DNA from: Epiperipatus broadwayi | Lineage: Eukaryota; Onychophora; Udeonychophora; Euonychophora; Peripatidae | Direction: 5' to 3' | DNA: 64,000 bases | Assembly: GCA_028023455.1 (NCBI GenBank) | Contig: JAQFVV010006255.1 | Span: 3,720,001-3,784,000, forward strand | Shown: piece by piece, positions 39,000-51,389 of the stretch | How positions within the stretch are numbered: the stretch's first letter is position 1 | How the letters are laid out: each line of letters begins with the position of its first letter | Program-made: the position numbers and the translations under genes | The notes under the pieces: generated by a model | What the model saw: the letters and a program-made list of their open reading frames with translations, nothing else | Database searches by the model: none | What the model was told of the DNA's origin: nothing

Positions 39000-39985
39000 T
39001 TCTTCTTTGTACCTTTTCTTCTCTATCCAATATTTTTTATATAACACATATGTTTTTGTCACATACATGATTTGCTACCTTAGACTCATCTATTTTCTCT
39101 CTTTTAATCATCAGTTTGTGTTCTTGCAAGTGCTTTTCAATGGGATGACTGGCCTCACCAATATATGTTCTTCCACATTCACATGGTATTTTATAGATGC
39201 AGTTTTTTTATTTTCAGGTTTTAAAGTTTAGGCTTTGTAGATGTTAGTATACCTCATAGTGTGGTATGGCTCTGGAAAGCTGTTCTGATGTTATACTGAT
39301 TGCAGATTTTCCTTAATTTACTATTATTGGAATTTATAAGTATACTACAGTAACAATAAGTTTCTTTTCTCTTGATGGTTTCTATGTTTTTTTTAATAAC
39401 AGCTGATGGATAGCCATTTTTCATAAGAGTTTGTTCTATATGGATCTTTTCTTTTTCCAAATCACTGGTTTCTAAACAAACTTCTTTTGATCTATTCCAT
39501 GATGATAGTATAACTCCATGTTTTGTGTTTCTGGTGTGATTGGATATATAAGTTAGGTATTTTCCTGTATGTGTAAGTTTTTGGTAAACTGTAGTTTTGA
39601 TTTTGCCATGAGAGAGTCTTATCACAAGAACATCTAAGAATGCCAATTTTTGTTTTTATTCTGATTCTATTGTGAATTTAATTGAAGGGGTTATCTTTTT
39701 GACATGTTTCCAGAAAATTTGTAGCAGTGCTTCATCATGTAGCCATACAACAAGTGTATCATCCACATAGTGAAGCCAAACTTTAGGTGGATATGGAGTA
39801 GTTTTATGGCTAATGTTTCAAGATCTTCCATGTAAATATTGCTAATCAGGGGAGACAATGGTGAGCTAATAGCTATTCCTTGATTTTGTTGAAAAAATTC
39901 TGTGTTATATTGAAAGTAGGTTGTTTTTATGCAGAATGTTAATAATTCCATTATACTATCAATAGAAAGAACTGTACTGGTATTG
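38950..39985 (-). pseudogene. Penelope-like reverse transcriptase/GIY-YIG, left copy
   Basis: Minus-strand remnant of a PLE protein, 5'-truncated. The segment from about 39,980 to 39,690 has RT motifs: SIDSIMELLTFCIKTTYFQYN, then QNQGIAISSPLSPLISNIYM (the GxxxxSPLSP block). The catalytic YVDD is present, but in another frame after a frameshift near 39,790. A second frame (39,646-39,254) gives FLDVLVIRLSHGKIKTTVY and KLTHTGKYL, typical of PLE thumb/linker. Next come a stop and the GIY-YIG domain around 39,215-39,060 (IYKIPCECGRTYIGE, then LQEHK), ending ILDREEKVQRRKFKE. The ATG at 40,080 lies in the opposite arm, so the first residues of that frame are antisense of the right copy. Confidence 0.85.
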
Positions 39986-40028
39986 TCTATTGTAAGGAAA
40001 AGATTAAATAGTGATAATAGTTTACAAA

Positions 40029-41193
40029 CTAGAACAGCTCTTCCTATTGATAGTATAATGTAACTATTAACATTCTGCATAAAAACAACTTACTTTCAAT
40101 ATAACACAGAATTCTTGCAACAAAATCAAGGAATGGCTATTGCATCATCACTGTTCCCCCTGATTAGAATATTTACATGGAAGAACTTGAAATATTAGCC
40201 ATAAAAACTACTCCATATCCATCTAAAGTTTGGCATAACTATGTGAATGATATATTTGTTGTATGGCCACATAGTCAAGCACTGCTATAAATTTTATCAC
40301 CTTCAATTTATTTCACATTAGAATCAGAATGAACAAAAATCGCCATTCTTAGAAGTCTTGTGACAAGACTCTCTCATGGACAAAATCAAAACTACAGTTT
40401 ACCAAAATCTACACATACAGAAAAATACCTATCCTATACATTCAATCATACCAAAAACACAAAACATGAAACATAGCAAAAAAAGTTTGTTGAGAAACCA
40501 GTGATTTGGAAAAAGAAAAGATCTATATAAAACAAACTCTTATAAAAAAATGGTTATCCATCAGTTGTTATTAAGAAAACATTAAATAAATAACAAAAAG
40601 AAAGAAAAAAACAATTATTCTTACTGCAGTGTACCCATACATTCCAAAAATAACAGATAAATTAAGGAAAATCTGCAATCAGTATAACATCAGAACAGCT
40701 TTCCAGAGCCATACCATAGTATAAGGAATTCTCTGCAAAGCCTAAACTTGAAGAGCTAAAAAAACTTCATCTATAAAATACCATGTGAATGTGGAAAAAC
40801 ATATATTGGTGAGACCAATAATCCCATTGAAAGAACATAAACTGATGATTATAAAAAAGAAAACATATGTGGCTAAGGTAGCAGACCATGTATGTGCCAA
40901 TGAACATATGTTTTATACAAAAATACTGGATAGAGAAGAAAAGATACAAAGAAGAAAATTTAAAGAAGCTGCTCACATGACAATGACAAAAATGTGCCAA
41001 TGAACATATGTTTTATACAAAAATACTGGATAGAGAAGAAAAGATACAAAGAAGAAAATTTAAAGAAGCTGCTCACATGACAATGACAAAAAATTTCATA
41101 AGCCAACCTAGTGTGACCATACATAATGTATGGAAATCACTAAACAACTTTGCTCTTAGAAAAAAGTGGAGAAATCAAGAGGAACCTTATAGA
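40029..41193 (+). pseudogene. Penelope-like reverse transcriptase/GIY-YIG, right copy
   Basis: Plus-strand partner of the left copy, with the same 5' truncation (starting around T-A-L-P-I-D-S-I-M). It is more damaged: a stop follows SIM, the catalytic box reads YVND instead of YVDD, and several stops and frameshifts interrupt the linker. The GIY-YIG block at about 40,765-40,830 is well kept (IYKIPCECGKTYIGETNNPI). The C-terminal part (FYTKILDREEKIQRRKFKEA) is present twice because of a roughly 100-bp tandem duplication. It finishes near 41,193. Not functional. Confidence 0.85.
40894..41093 (+). repeat. About 100-bp tandem duplication in right PLE arm
   Basis: tgtgccaatgaacatatgtt.. through acatgacaatgacaaaa occurs twice back to back with virtually no differences, which makes it younger than the arms. 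Its end lies in the same attgtcatgtga sequence that is duplicated in the left arm. Confidence 0.9.
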
Positions 41194-41227
41194 TAAGCAT
41201 ATGAAATTTCTACTGACTGTTGCGTTT

Positions 41228-41310
41228 GGCAGGATGATTCAGTGGGTTAGAGCACTACCTTAAAATTTAATACTCAAGAATTTAAGGATCCAGGTTAAAA
41301 TACCATGCTA
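41228..41310 (+). repeat. tRNA-like module at right PLE end
   Basis: ggcaggatgattcagtgggt opens the module and the A box is a little worn. The accttaaa and tttaagga arms pair. The B box has decayed to ccaggttaaaatacc. It is the counterpart of 38,720-38,803. Confidence 0.55.
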
Positions 41311-41338
41311 GTACTGTCACTGGTCAGGTCAGCAACAC

Positions 41339-41381
41339 CTGAAGAAGAAAGGAGAATAATACCTCTTGAAACATTGTGCAT
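41339..41381 (+). ncRNA. Hammerhead-ribozyme-like motif, right PLE
   Basis: CTGAAGA (41,339-41,345) fits the CUGANGA box. It is followed by a stem II whose strands nearly pair (aagaaagg and cctctt; the left arm has aagaggg, which pairs better). A GAAAC box follows at 41,368-41,372. The bases after it (attgtgc) would be gtcgtgc in an intact minimal PLE hammerhead; the differences look like CpG decay. Self-cleaving hammerheads in PLE terminal regions are published. Activity of this copy is doubtful. Confidence 0.45.
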
Positions 41382-41519
41382 ATACTAACCTGCTTGATGA
41401 GCTATTACCAACCAGTTAAATGTATTTGGAATATTTAAAATTAATTTTTTTTAAAGACATTCAATATGCATATTAGATGGTGAAAATAGTTCAATATAAA
41501 AATACACAAATCTATATTT

Positions 41520-44425
41520 TAAAAAAATATTTTTTTTCATAACATAATTTCAGGTATGAATCCAATATAAGATAGTACTATATATATATATTCTAACCTC
41601 CCCCCGCACGTTCTCACCCCAAAAATATACTGTTTATTACGAATATTATGGGTTCTAGCTCAGTTAACAAATAAATAAATGAAATGTTCAGCATTAATTA
41701 AAATGATTACTAGCTCTAATTTTAAAATCCAAATTCGATTCAATTTTAAAATGAATTAACAAATATTTACTATTTTCATGAGACATGGAGTGACAATACG
41801 GGGAACGAGATAGACTACATTGAGACATTATCCACATGATACTACCTCAATGGCATAAGAACACTATCCCCTCTTTTTTTTACTATACCAAATAACTAAC
41901 TCATAGTATTCTTATGCCTTTCTAAGCTCTATGCACTACGACTAAAATAATAATCATATCTTAATCTTCTTTATAACAAGAATCTAGCTCAATTAAATAA
42001 AATGAAGTAAAATAAATAAAATCTCAGGTTCATAAATTGTATTCTAACTGATTTAAAATTACGGTAGTAAAATATGAAAAGGGAATTTTATGTCATAATC
42101 TACTACACAGCAACTAATAATAATAAAATAATAATAACAATAATAATATAATATAATCTTATTTCTTCCTAAATGAAATAAATAAATACATACGTGGTAG
42201 TATTTTAATAATCTGACAACAGAATACGTGTGGCAACATTAGCATATAATTTAATGTAATATTGTGGCAACCGACTTATGACCAATAAATAATATAAAAT
42301 TATGATCTTTTGATTTTAACATACCAATAAATTCTCAAAATTATTATAACACTTTTATGTTTACCTTTTGTGCAAAATTTATATGTCTGTTTCAATTATA
42401 AATGTATCGTGATTTCATGCATCCATGTGGAGAAATAACAACTCAGACACAAAAACTTTAGAACAAATTTAAAACAAAGTTTATTAACAACATAAATAAA
42501 TTAACAATATTTTACACTATATACATTGGATATCCCTTACTTTCATATCTCAACTTAGTTTATTAATTTATAAAATGAAATCAAAATATTATTTACTTTT
42601 CCTAGTTAAATCTTATTTTTTAACACTTAAGAAAATACAGTATTATTACTTGATTTATTATTATGGTTAGCTTATTACAAAATGTATTTCTTATATGATT
42701 ATCACAAACACTTTGCATCCCTAATATTATTAAAATTATATTTTTTTTACAAAATTTACATTCGTAGTGAAATTCTACAAAACAATAAAATTTTAGTTTT
42801 ATATTGGTTGTATGGAATCTTACAAAGTCAAAACATTGTTCTACATTCGGTATTAGGTTTTTATTGTTCATTATCCGTTGTTTATTAATTCTAATATTCT
42901 CATTCAAGCCTTACTTCGGATGATATAATTATAACTATTAATATACCATGCACAAATATATGTTTATTATACATTATTGAACTATTTCTTAATAAATATG
43001 CAATACTTATTTTCTAAATATTATTTAAAACATTCAAATTTTATTATCACTTTTAAAAAAAACAACTTTGTTTAGATTTCTCTTTCAAAAATCTTATATT
43101 CATTTCCGAATTAATTTTACAATGTATTATATGATTCTTTCTCTCTTTATGATATTTTGGACTTTCAATTTTAAAGTTACACAATTCTATACATTCAAGC
43201 AAATAAACTATTCTTACATAAACGATAACATATCTTCAGTTCTATTTTATTCATTATTTCTTTGAAAATATCTTTCTGACCGATGCAGATTCACGAAATA
43301 AGGATAGCGAAGATAGATGCATAGGATCAAAATACACCTAGAATATTACTCATCATATATCTTGACAATCATGGCACAGTGAATTAAAAGACACTATAGA
43401 GGAGTGACCTTTACCTGTCTACCAACCTCTATCATAGGAACGATGCTAAAGCTATTTCTTCAGCTTTATTATAACATCAAAAGTTTAAAGATATGCAAAA
43501 ACACTGTCCAAAACATATGTGTTCAGTCATAGGGCCTAGTTAACTATACTGAAATCACACAAAACTAAATATGATCCAAATCTTTTATTTTTCCTATTTC
43601 TTAAAAAAAAACATCATCTTGGTTTCCTTTCCACTAGTACTTCCAAGTCACTATCCGATCTTATTTCTCAAGATTTTTCTATACTGTACATCGACAAATA
43701 CATATCTGCATTACTAACAATAATAAAATTCATTTATTTTAAAACTATTCCACTGTTCTATAAGACAGCTTGCTTACTACTTTCCTCCGTATATTTAATC
43801 ATATACAAACTATTTAAATATCTGAATACTTTATCACATGAAAGTTCAAAAGAATCACACAATTGTTCTGTTAAATTGTATTATTAATATACTTTAAATA
43901 AATTATTGCATGCATATTCTGAATTACTCCTATCTCATTATATGTTTAAAATGTTGTATAAAGTGTGTACATATAATTTAAACTTTCACACTTCATTCTT
44001 AGGTCAATAGATGATCTAAAAAAAATACACTATGCATTATAAATAACTATTAAAATTACCAAACGACCTTTATCTCCTCGATCGCGTTCCGTAGGCTTCA
44101 CCATCCATTTGATCCTTGTAGATATAAGATTCACATCCATACACTTTATTTTAAACACTATTTCTATAATTTTATCAAGCTATTATATTTAAATTTTAAT
44201 ATTACTAAATTTATGCTTATATGTTTTCCCTAATCTCACATAACATTTTATATTCTAAAATAAATTAGTAAAAAATATTTAAACTATATTTACTGTACTT
44301 CTTTATCAAACTTTCTTGAAAACCGTTCATATTAAAGCTAAAAAAAATGTTTATTATTTCTTCTTCAGTCACTTAATGTTCTTCTCCCTGCTTGTTCAAT
44401 TTTAAGGCAAAACAATTATTGCTCT
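41520..44425. other. No supported gene
   Basis: AT-rich, with more C/T on the plus strand from about 42,500. A minus-strand fragment near 43,460-43,395 reads FSIVPMIEVGRQVKV before a stop, possibly part of an old retroelement. No terminal repeats were found to define one. Confidence 0.35.
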
Positions 44426-44427
44426 GT

Positions 44428-44598
44428 TTAATAAATATTCATAGATGACAATCCTTGGTTTTTATAATATTTAATACAATTATTAATTATGATATCAATT
44501 AATCCCGTAAAGAAAACGTCTACATATTCTCTTCTAATATTTTCTGCTAATATTTTCCCCTGCACGACTTTTATGGTGCATCTTCTAGGTACTTTGAT
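44428..44598 (-). pseudogene. Unrecognised coding relic, minus strand
   Basis: An open stretch of 56 codons ends in TAA at 44,428, reading KVPRRCTIKVVQGKILAENI and then REYVDVFFTGLIDIIINNC. The residue mix looks like a folded helical protein rather than translated AT-rich noise. An unrelated-frame ORF lies just upstream (44,969-45,151, minus). Together they may be pieces of one frameshifted retroelement or gag-like gene, but I recognise no motif. Confidence 0.25.
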
Positions 44599-45159
44599 TT
44601 AAATATTCAGTAAATTTTTCTATCTCCATGGATCCATTTTCATTAAGTAATTTAAATTTCCATTTTCCTAATCTCTATCTTTATTAAGCGTTTTTATAAT
44701 GAACACTTTATAATATTTTAATTCTTCTTAGATAAAGTTTTTTCTTTCCTTTTTTAAAAAAATAATGACTCTTTCCTATCATTATTCGGTAATTTTCCTT
44801 TCTTTTAAAGTTCTGGTAACTATATACTTTGTAATGTTTCCTTTAAAAAGGACAAACATTCTTTCTCTGTTATAACTTTTACATAATTTTTTCTTTATGA
44901 TATACGTATCTTAATTTTTCCATAGAGAAGAATAAAATAACTTCAGAGTAGCCTTATAAATTTGTGCGTCATAATTTTTCCTGATGGCAAATAACTTCTC
45001 TTTTAAGTTTTCCATATAGCGTCCAAATTATATTCCTCTGAGTTACAATAATAAGTTTCTGGTTGAGCATAAATAAAGCTGTATCAAGGCACTTTACAAA
45101 TATTTTTCCTTTCTCATAACTTCTATATACTGTTTTCTGTAGTATTTCCATTTTACTGT

Positions 45160-46225
45160 AAGGTTTTGGCTAAACTTGAATAAAATATCCTGGTAAGAAA
45201 ACTTTTAAAACTAGCCCTCCATGTAAAGGTAGTTCAAAATATTATATTTTAAAAAAACTTTTAAAATAAATATAAAATTTTAAAAATTATATCACTTTTC
45301 TAGCTTACGATCTTATACAGCTAAAAAATATGTTACTCCCTCCTTCACTTACACATTACTTTCTCCCGCTTCATCTAATTCTTATATTTTGTCTGCTAAA
45401 TACCTCCGTTGATTGGTTAATGACTTTTTTAGCGTGAACAAATTTACACATTTTAGTTTTATAATAGATTAAACCTTTTTAAAATAAAGAATTTATGACG
45501 TCATGTCTTAAATATTATTTAGAATAGTATTTTTTTAACTCAATTATAATTTTATCAAAATCATTTAAACTTTAAAACAATTATTAAAATAACATTTAAT
45601 ATTTCAACTTTTACTTTAATGATAGATAGCAATTATATTTAGTTTTATAATTCACAAACTTTATTATTATATTCTAACAAGCGTGTGTGTGAAGGTATAT
45701 AATATACAGTCACATGATTACTAACTTTATCAGATGATTTTTTAATTTATGTCTCGGTCTAAATTACCAAAACTGATATATTTTATAAAATTTTGAACAA
45801 TAATTTAAAATGTAGAACTAAATATAATTCTCACCATCCTAAAGTTTATTTTAAAATATACTCTATTAATTTTGACTATTAAATATAATTATAACACTAC
45901 ATATAGCATTTATTTAATTTATTAGTTATAAAATATCATACTCGAATTATTAATATATTTTTAACTATTTATAGCTGTGTTATTTTATATGGCCAGCTTT
46001 TACAACCATAAGCAAGGATATAATTAAGCTTTATTTAACTGTTTTCTTTTAAAATAATCCATTACACTTTTATATACCAGGTATTTTTCAGCCTTAAATT
46101 GTACTATAAAATCTAATTATCCTACTATTATTTATATATCATACAAACATATCTTAAAATTTAAAATTTTTTTAGCAATTGACCATTCTACCTTATTATG
46201 ACCTATAGATAAGGGCACAATATAT
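45160..46225. other. No supported gene
   Basis: AT-rich, nothing recognised. Confidence 0.4.
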
Positions 46226-46230
46226 ATAAA

Positions 46231-46378
46231 ATAACTAGATTAATACCCTGACATATATAAGTGAATAAACAATATATAAATAAGTATAAAATAATAATAA
46301 TAAAATAACTAGATTAATACCCTGACATATATAAGTGAATAAACAATATATAAATAAGTATAAAATAATAATAATAAA
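46231..46378. repeat. 74-bp tandem duplication
   Basis: Two copies of a unit starting ataactagattaataccctg and ending in an ataataataa run follow one another without visible differences. The frame across them encodes a repeated hydrophobic peptide and is not a gene. Confidence 0.9.
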
Positions 46379-46424
46379 ATAATAATAATAAAATATAAAA
46401 ATATAATTATTAAGCAATAAGAAT

Positions 46425-47116
46425 GGATTTGAATTAAGACTATCAAGCTTCCTACAGCTATCTATTCCGTCATATATAACCAATACACACAACCACATAC
46501 ATCTATAAAAGGTAAATATCTCCAACATACGTATTTTGGGCTGAAATAGCACTCAATCAGTTGATCCAGATCATCAACTTCCACACTCACATATAATCAA
46601 TGCTCAGTTTATATTAAGGTAGAAAATCTTCAAACTTTGATGGACAGGCTTCAATGTTTTCCACCTTCAATGTTCTCCACCCCTCAACTTTTCAGTCTTC
46701 CATATCATTTTAAAATCTAATGGTGGAATGCTCGAAGTTATATTGTCATGCTCCCATTTTGACTTTAAGCCACTTTGACCCCTCATTTATAAGTCTTTAA
46801 TATCTCCATTTAAATACTTAAAGTAACAAGTCAACATAGATATGACAATAAGATTGATATCAATAAGGGTTTGTGTATTCCATTATCAGATTTTTGGTAT
46901 GGATGATTGAAAAGTTAGAGAGTGGAGAAGTGGAGAATATTGAAGGCTGTTCATAAAAGTTTGAAGATTTGCTATCTTAATATAGATTGAGCAACCATTA
47001 TATAGGTATGAAGGGAGATGATAATCTGGACAAACTGATGGGTGTGCTGGTTCCACCCAAAATATTATATTGGAAATCATTAGTCTTTTTATATGTATGT
47101 GGTCATGTGTATCAGT

Positions 47117-47213
<97 letters not shown>

Positions 47214-47240
47214 GTAAAAAGCTTTAAAATCTGAGTTTAA
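46425..47240. mobile_element. Family A palindromic repeat, copy with (TA)n in right arm
   Basis: The left end is ggatttgaattaagactatc; the mirror-image right end is atctgagtttaaatttattc. The internal blocks gctcagtttatattaaggta and gattgagcaaccatta correspond. A (TA)n run of about 90 bp (47,119-47,210) has expanded inside the right arm. Both arms are noticeably more diverged than the 33.5-kb cluster. Confidence 0.8.
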
Positions 47241-47571
47241 ATTTATTCTAATTATATTAAGTTCAGTCTAAACAAGAAAATTGTATTTAAATATTAACTA
47301 TTAAGTAAATAAATAAAATATTTTTTGTTGAACAGTTATATTTAAATTCATTTCTATTTATTTATTATGTAAAGTTCATGATCATGTGTTGCAGACAATA
47401 TACCAAGAAACCAAATGGATCACATACTAGCACAAATACTGCTATAGCATAAATATATAATTTACATGACTTAATCAGTATCTTTAATTTGTTTACCATT
47501 TTTTCATCAAAACGAACATAAGCTTATTAATTTATATTTTATAAAGACATTTACTTTATAATTAGAATGAA

Positions 47572-47640
47572 TTTGAACTCAGACTTTCAAGCTTCCTACA
47601 TCTACATATTGAATCTTATACAAATTTCTTCAAATTATAT
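47572..47640 (+). repeat. Family A end fragment
   Basis: gaatttgaactcagactttc followed by aagcttcctaca marks a short remnant of the left end. Confidence 0.6.
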
Positions 47641-49309
47641 TAAATTCAGTGTAGACAATATACTTGTAGTTAAATTTACATTATAATTGATTATTAAATG
47701 CCCAAGCTTTCATTAACATTATCCTTAAATATTTATGTATAAATATTAATATTTTTTAATATGGATAAAACAAGTAAACATACTTTTATTTAAATAATTA
47801 AAATCGTCAAAAATAAATGTTTTTTTTACTATTTGCTATTTACTTTAATCTCTTTTGATAATGAAATATTTTTGTATACTAAACAAACACATGTATTTTA
47901 AAACCTAAAGAATTTATAAAATAAATAAATTATCTCATAATTTTTGCTTTTCACTTACAAGTTGTGATTAACCATAGCATTTGCAATATTTATTATTTAC
48001 TACTGAATTTTGTAATCCACTTACATACATTTTATGTAACAAAACAAAAAAATATAATTTACAGTTCAAAATCGTCTATATGTTTTCCATTGAAAAGTCC
48101 CATGATGTACATTAATGTTAAATGCAATCCATAATATTATAAGTTGCTAGATTTCCAAAACAAATATTTGCTTTTGATGATTTTCTTTTAATTTTAATAA
48201 ATTATTTCTTACTCAGCATTTTGTGATATTTAATCTGGGCATTATTTATAAATCAACAATAGTATTTATTATCTTCTTCAAAATATCCATATGAATTTAT
48301 ATCACAGTATTTCACTCTAGTATAACATTGATTATCATGAGATCAATTTATCTGATGGTATATATCTAGATTTTCAGAAGATTGTGAAGTCTTTTGAACA
48401 GACATTTATGACTCTTTTCTCATAATATTGATTTTTACTTTCAAATAATTTAGTTTTATATGAGCTTAAATAGTTTTCTCTCAGTGATATCACATTTACA
48501 TCACCATGTTATTGTTTTTATGGTATTTTATCCTGTGATTTTTAATTTCACTTCTTTCCATGACTTTTCATTATTTAGAGTCAAATATCTTTTAAAAACT
48601 TTATAAAATAAATATTATACAATATGTTTTAAAATAATAAAAATATAATTTTATAAATTAAACCAGAAAATGTATTTAAAATTATATTTTAAAATAAAAT
48701 AGACATTCATTTTTATTTATTCTATTTTATATCATAATCAATAATTTAAATACCAATTTTAAATTTAATCCTTTTAAATTATACCAAACCATGTTAACAC
48801 ATATGATACATAAGCATACACTAACAATAGTATAATACCATATTTGTTAAAAAAAAAAAAAACTGATTTTGGAAATGTATGAATTAAAAAGAAATCAGCA
48901 AGCAAATTTATCAATATGTACTGTTTAATTATAGCTATACACATAAAACTATTTGTATATTTTTATTAATCCATTTTCAACATAATATATAAGTCATTAG
49001 TTTTATTATATCATTCCAAGAATAAAATAGTCAATAATACTATCAAAATTTTACTGTGATAAATAAAAATAAATGTTGATACTTCACTTGTTACTTGCAC
49101 AAAGCCATTTTACATTATAATGCATTTTAAAAATAAGTATCTAAAGACATGGTAAACCATTTAAATTAATTTTAAAATAATTTAGACAATTTTCGAATTG
49201 AAAATAAGCTAGCAATATTTTTATATAGATTATGTCACCAAGTTTAAATTTATATCCTAATACTATTATATATATATAATACAAATAAAATGTCTGTCAA
49301 TTAAAAAAC

Positions 49310-49358
<49 letters not shown>

Positions 49359-50740
49359 AACCATATATTTAACCCTTTGGGTTACATATATGTTTTAAAG
49401 CATTAAAAAATTGTTTTTAATTATATAACATTATAAATAATTTTATTTATCTGTGCTACCATAATAAAATCTTAAATTATATGTTTTAGTAGTATAAATT
49501 AAAGTAATTCAGTTAGCCTAATTAGTTATCATCATTTAAAATATTATCTTAGATTGTTTAATATTTATTTGAAGGAATAAATTTAATATCTATGTAGATT
49601 TTTAATATGTTTTAAATAGATTTAATAGATAAAGTTGTTCTATGCTGTCTGAAAGAAATGACTAATTAACTTTGTTAGAATGTTTAATTGTTGATTTTTT
49701 AAAACAAATGATGTTAAAGTAATAAGTATGATTTATTAAATATCAATTTATATGAAAGTGTTTAAAATTAAAATTTTTAAATAGTGAGTATAACTGATCT
49801 AGAGTAGTTTTAATTTTTAATTGATTTTAAATGTCAGTCATTAGCTAAATTTAGTTTATTATATAAAAAAATGGTTATATTAATGAGCATGTGGGTGTAA
49901 GTGTTTGGAGCATACATGGGAAATATTGAAAGGCACAAAGACTTATTAAAAGTAATAAGTGTATTTTAAACATTGGTACAATCAATTTTAAAATTATTAA
50001 AAATATATAAGCCTTTACATAATGCAAGAGAAATAGTAAAAAATATATATTTGAATAAAAAAATGTTTAATTTAAAAAATTTGGTTAATAATTTAAATAA
50101 ATTTGTTTCATCAGTTTTTCATAATTAATGCAATACCTTCAACATATAAAAGCGAAATTAAAACATATTAAAAAGATAAAGTAAGTTGTTAAACAATGAG
50201 CATTTGCCAATTGCTCAACAAGCTTTGTGATAAATGCTTAGCCAGAGAAAGCATTTAAAATATCTCTGTCAGGAACCCCTCCCCCAACCTCTGACCATAG
50301 TTTCGTGCTTTGGCACTCCTCAGAGAAACGCTAGGATAGCTTTAGACATTTTTTCATCAACATGATCAAAAAGTGTTGCATTTTATTTTATATCTCTGTT
50401 TAATGACTGGTGTTTACATAATATTATAAGACTAAGAACGTCATAGATTTATAGTATGAAGCAAATCCATACCAAATAAATATAAATCTCTGTCATTTAA
50501 TCATGACAATCTTACTAAATGGTTAATTCATCTTTTTTGCCATTCATTATGATTATAAAAATTATTGTTGTATTTTGTACTTTACTTATTTGCACTTTAG
50601 ATAATCATTACCATATATCTGAATGTGAATAAAAAGTACCCTATAGTCATTTTCATCATCAGCTTGCTATTTATTCATATCCTCTCATATTACCTATTTT
50701 GTTCCAATATATATAAATACTTATATAAGGCTGTAACCTT
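47641..50740. other. No supported gene
   Basis: AT-rich. (TA)n at 49,312-49,356. A slightly GC-richer patch at 50,270-50,345 (cccctcccccaacctctgac) shows no ORF or repeat signature. Confidence 0.5.
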
Positions 50741-50962
50741 AGTACATGTGGCTTCTGTGCTTAATTTTACTACAAGGGAGAGCTCTACAAATCTTAACAC
50801 AAGATTTGACTTTATAAAGATAAGAGTGACCACTCTTATCTTCAACCTATTTTTCTAATTATATAAGAGTGGCTGCTCTTATCTTTATAAAGTCGAATCT
50901 TGTGTTAAGATTTGTAAAGATCTCTCTTGCAGTAAAATTAGACACACAAGGTGCATGTATTA
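50741..50962. mobile_element. Foldback family E, complete copy
   Basis: Arms of about 90 bp (50,741-50,831 and 50,873-50,962) are close complements, sharing tacaaatcttaacacaagat and actttataaagataagag. The spacer is about 40 bp. A half copy lies at 15,198-15,310. The frame crossing it is accidental. Confidence 0.85.
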
Positions 50963-51250
50963 TAAGTATTACATGCTGACAATGCACTTAATAAGAATTA
51001 ATATTTACAACTTTAAATTGATTCAAAATATTTCTAAATATAATTTTAAAAAAAAACTGTTGTTGTAATGAGTGGTTGCATCTTAACATCATCAAAAGTA
51101 AAGATGACTTTGGATAGCAAATGTTTGAGACACAATTAAAATGAAACAAACAACTTATTTATAAATATGAATAACCTATTTTATAAATATAAATAACTGA
51201 ATATTGCACTAAACTAAGGGATTTACTAGGACAGTTTCAAACTGTAATTC

Positions 51251-51388
51251 TAAACAGAACATAATCAATTTTTTGCACATGTGCTGTACTGTTATATTCA
51301 ATTAATACTGTTTTGACTGAATGTTAGGAAACATGATTGAATATAACAGTACAGCATATCTGTAAAGAATTGATTACCTTCTGTTTAT
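51251..51388. mobile_element. Short foldback element
   Basis: The arms start taaacagaacataatcaatt and include gctgtactgttatattcaat. The right arm carries the complements (attgaatataacagtacagc and aattgattaccttctgttta). The spacer is about 35 bp. Non-coding. Confidence 0.8.
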
Positions 51389-51389
51389 A

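Larger units (their letters stand above)
38508..41512. mobile_element. 3-kb palindrome of two Penelope-like elements
   Basis: The left arm (38,508 to about 39,980) and right arm (about 40,029-41,512) are inverted copies with scattered substitutions and indels along their length. The spacer is only about 47 bp. Matched landmarks are attgaatgtctttaga with its complement at the outer ends, the tRNA-like module, the GIY-YIG coding block, and gatagtataatg with its complement beside the spacer. Each arm is a PLE truncated at the same position in the reverse transcriptase, so both open outward from a common centre. Confidence 0.9.
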
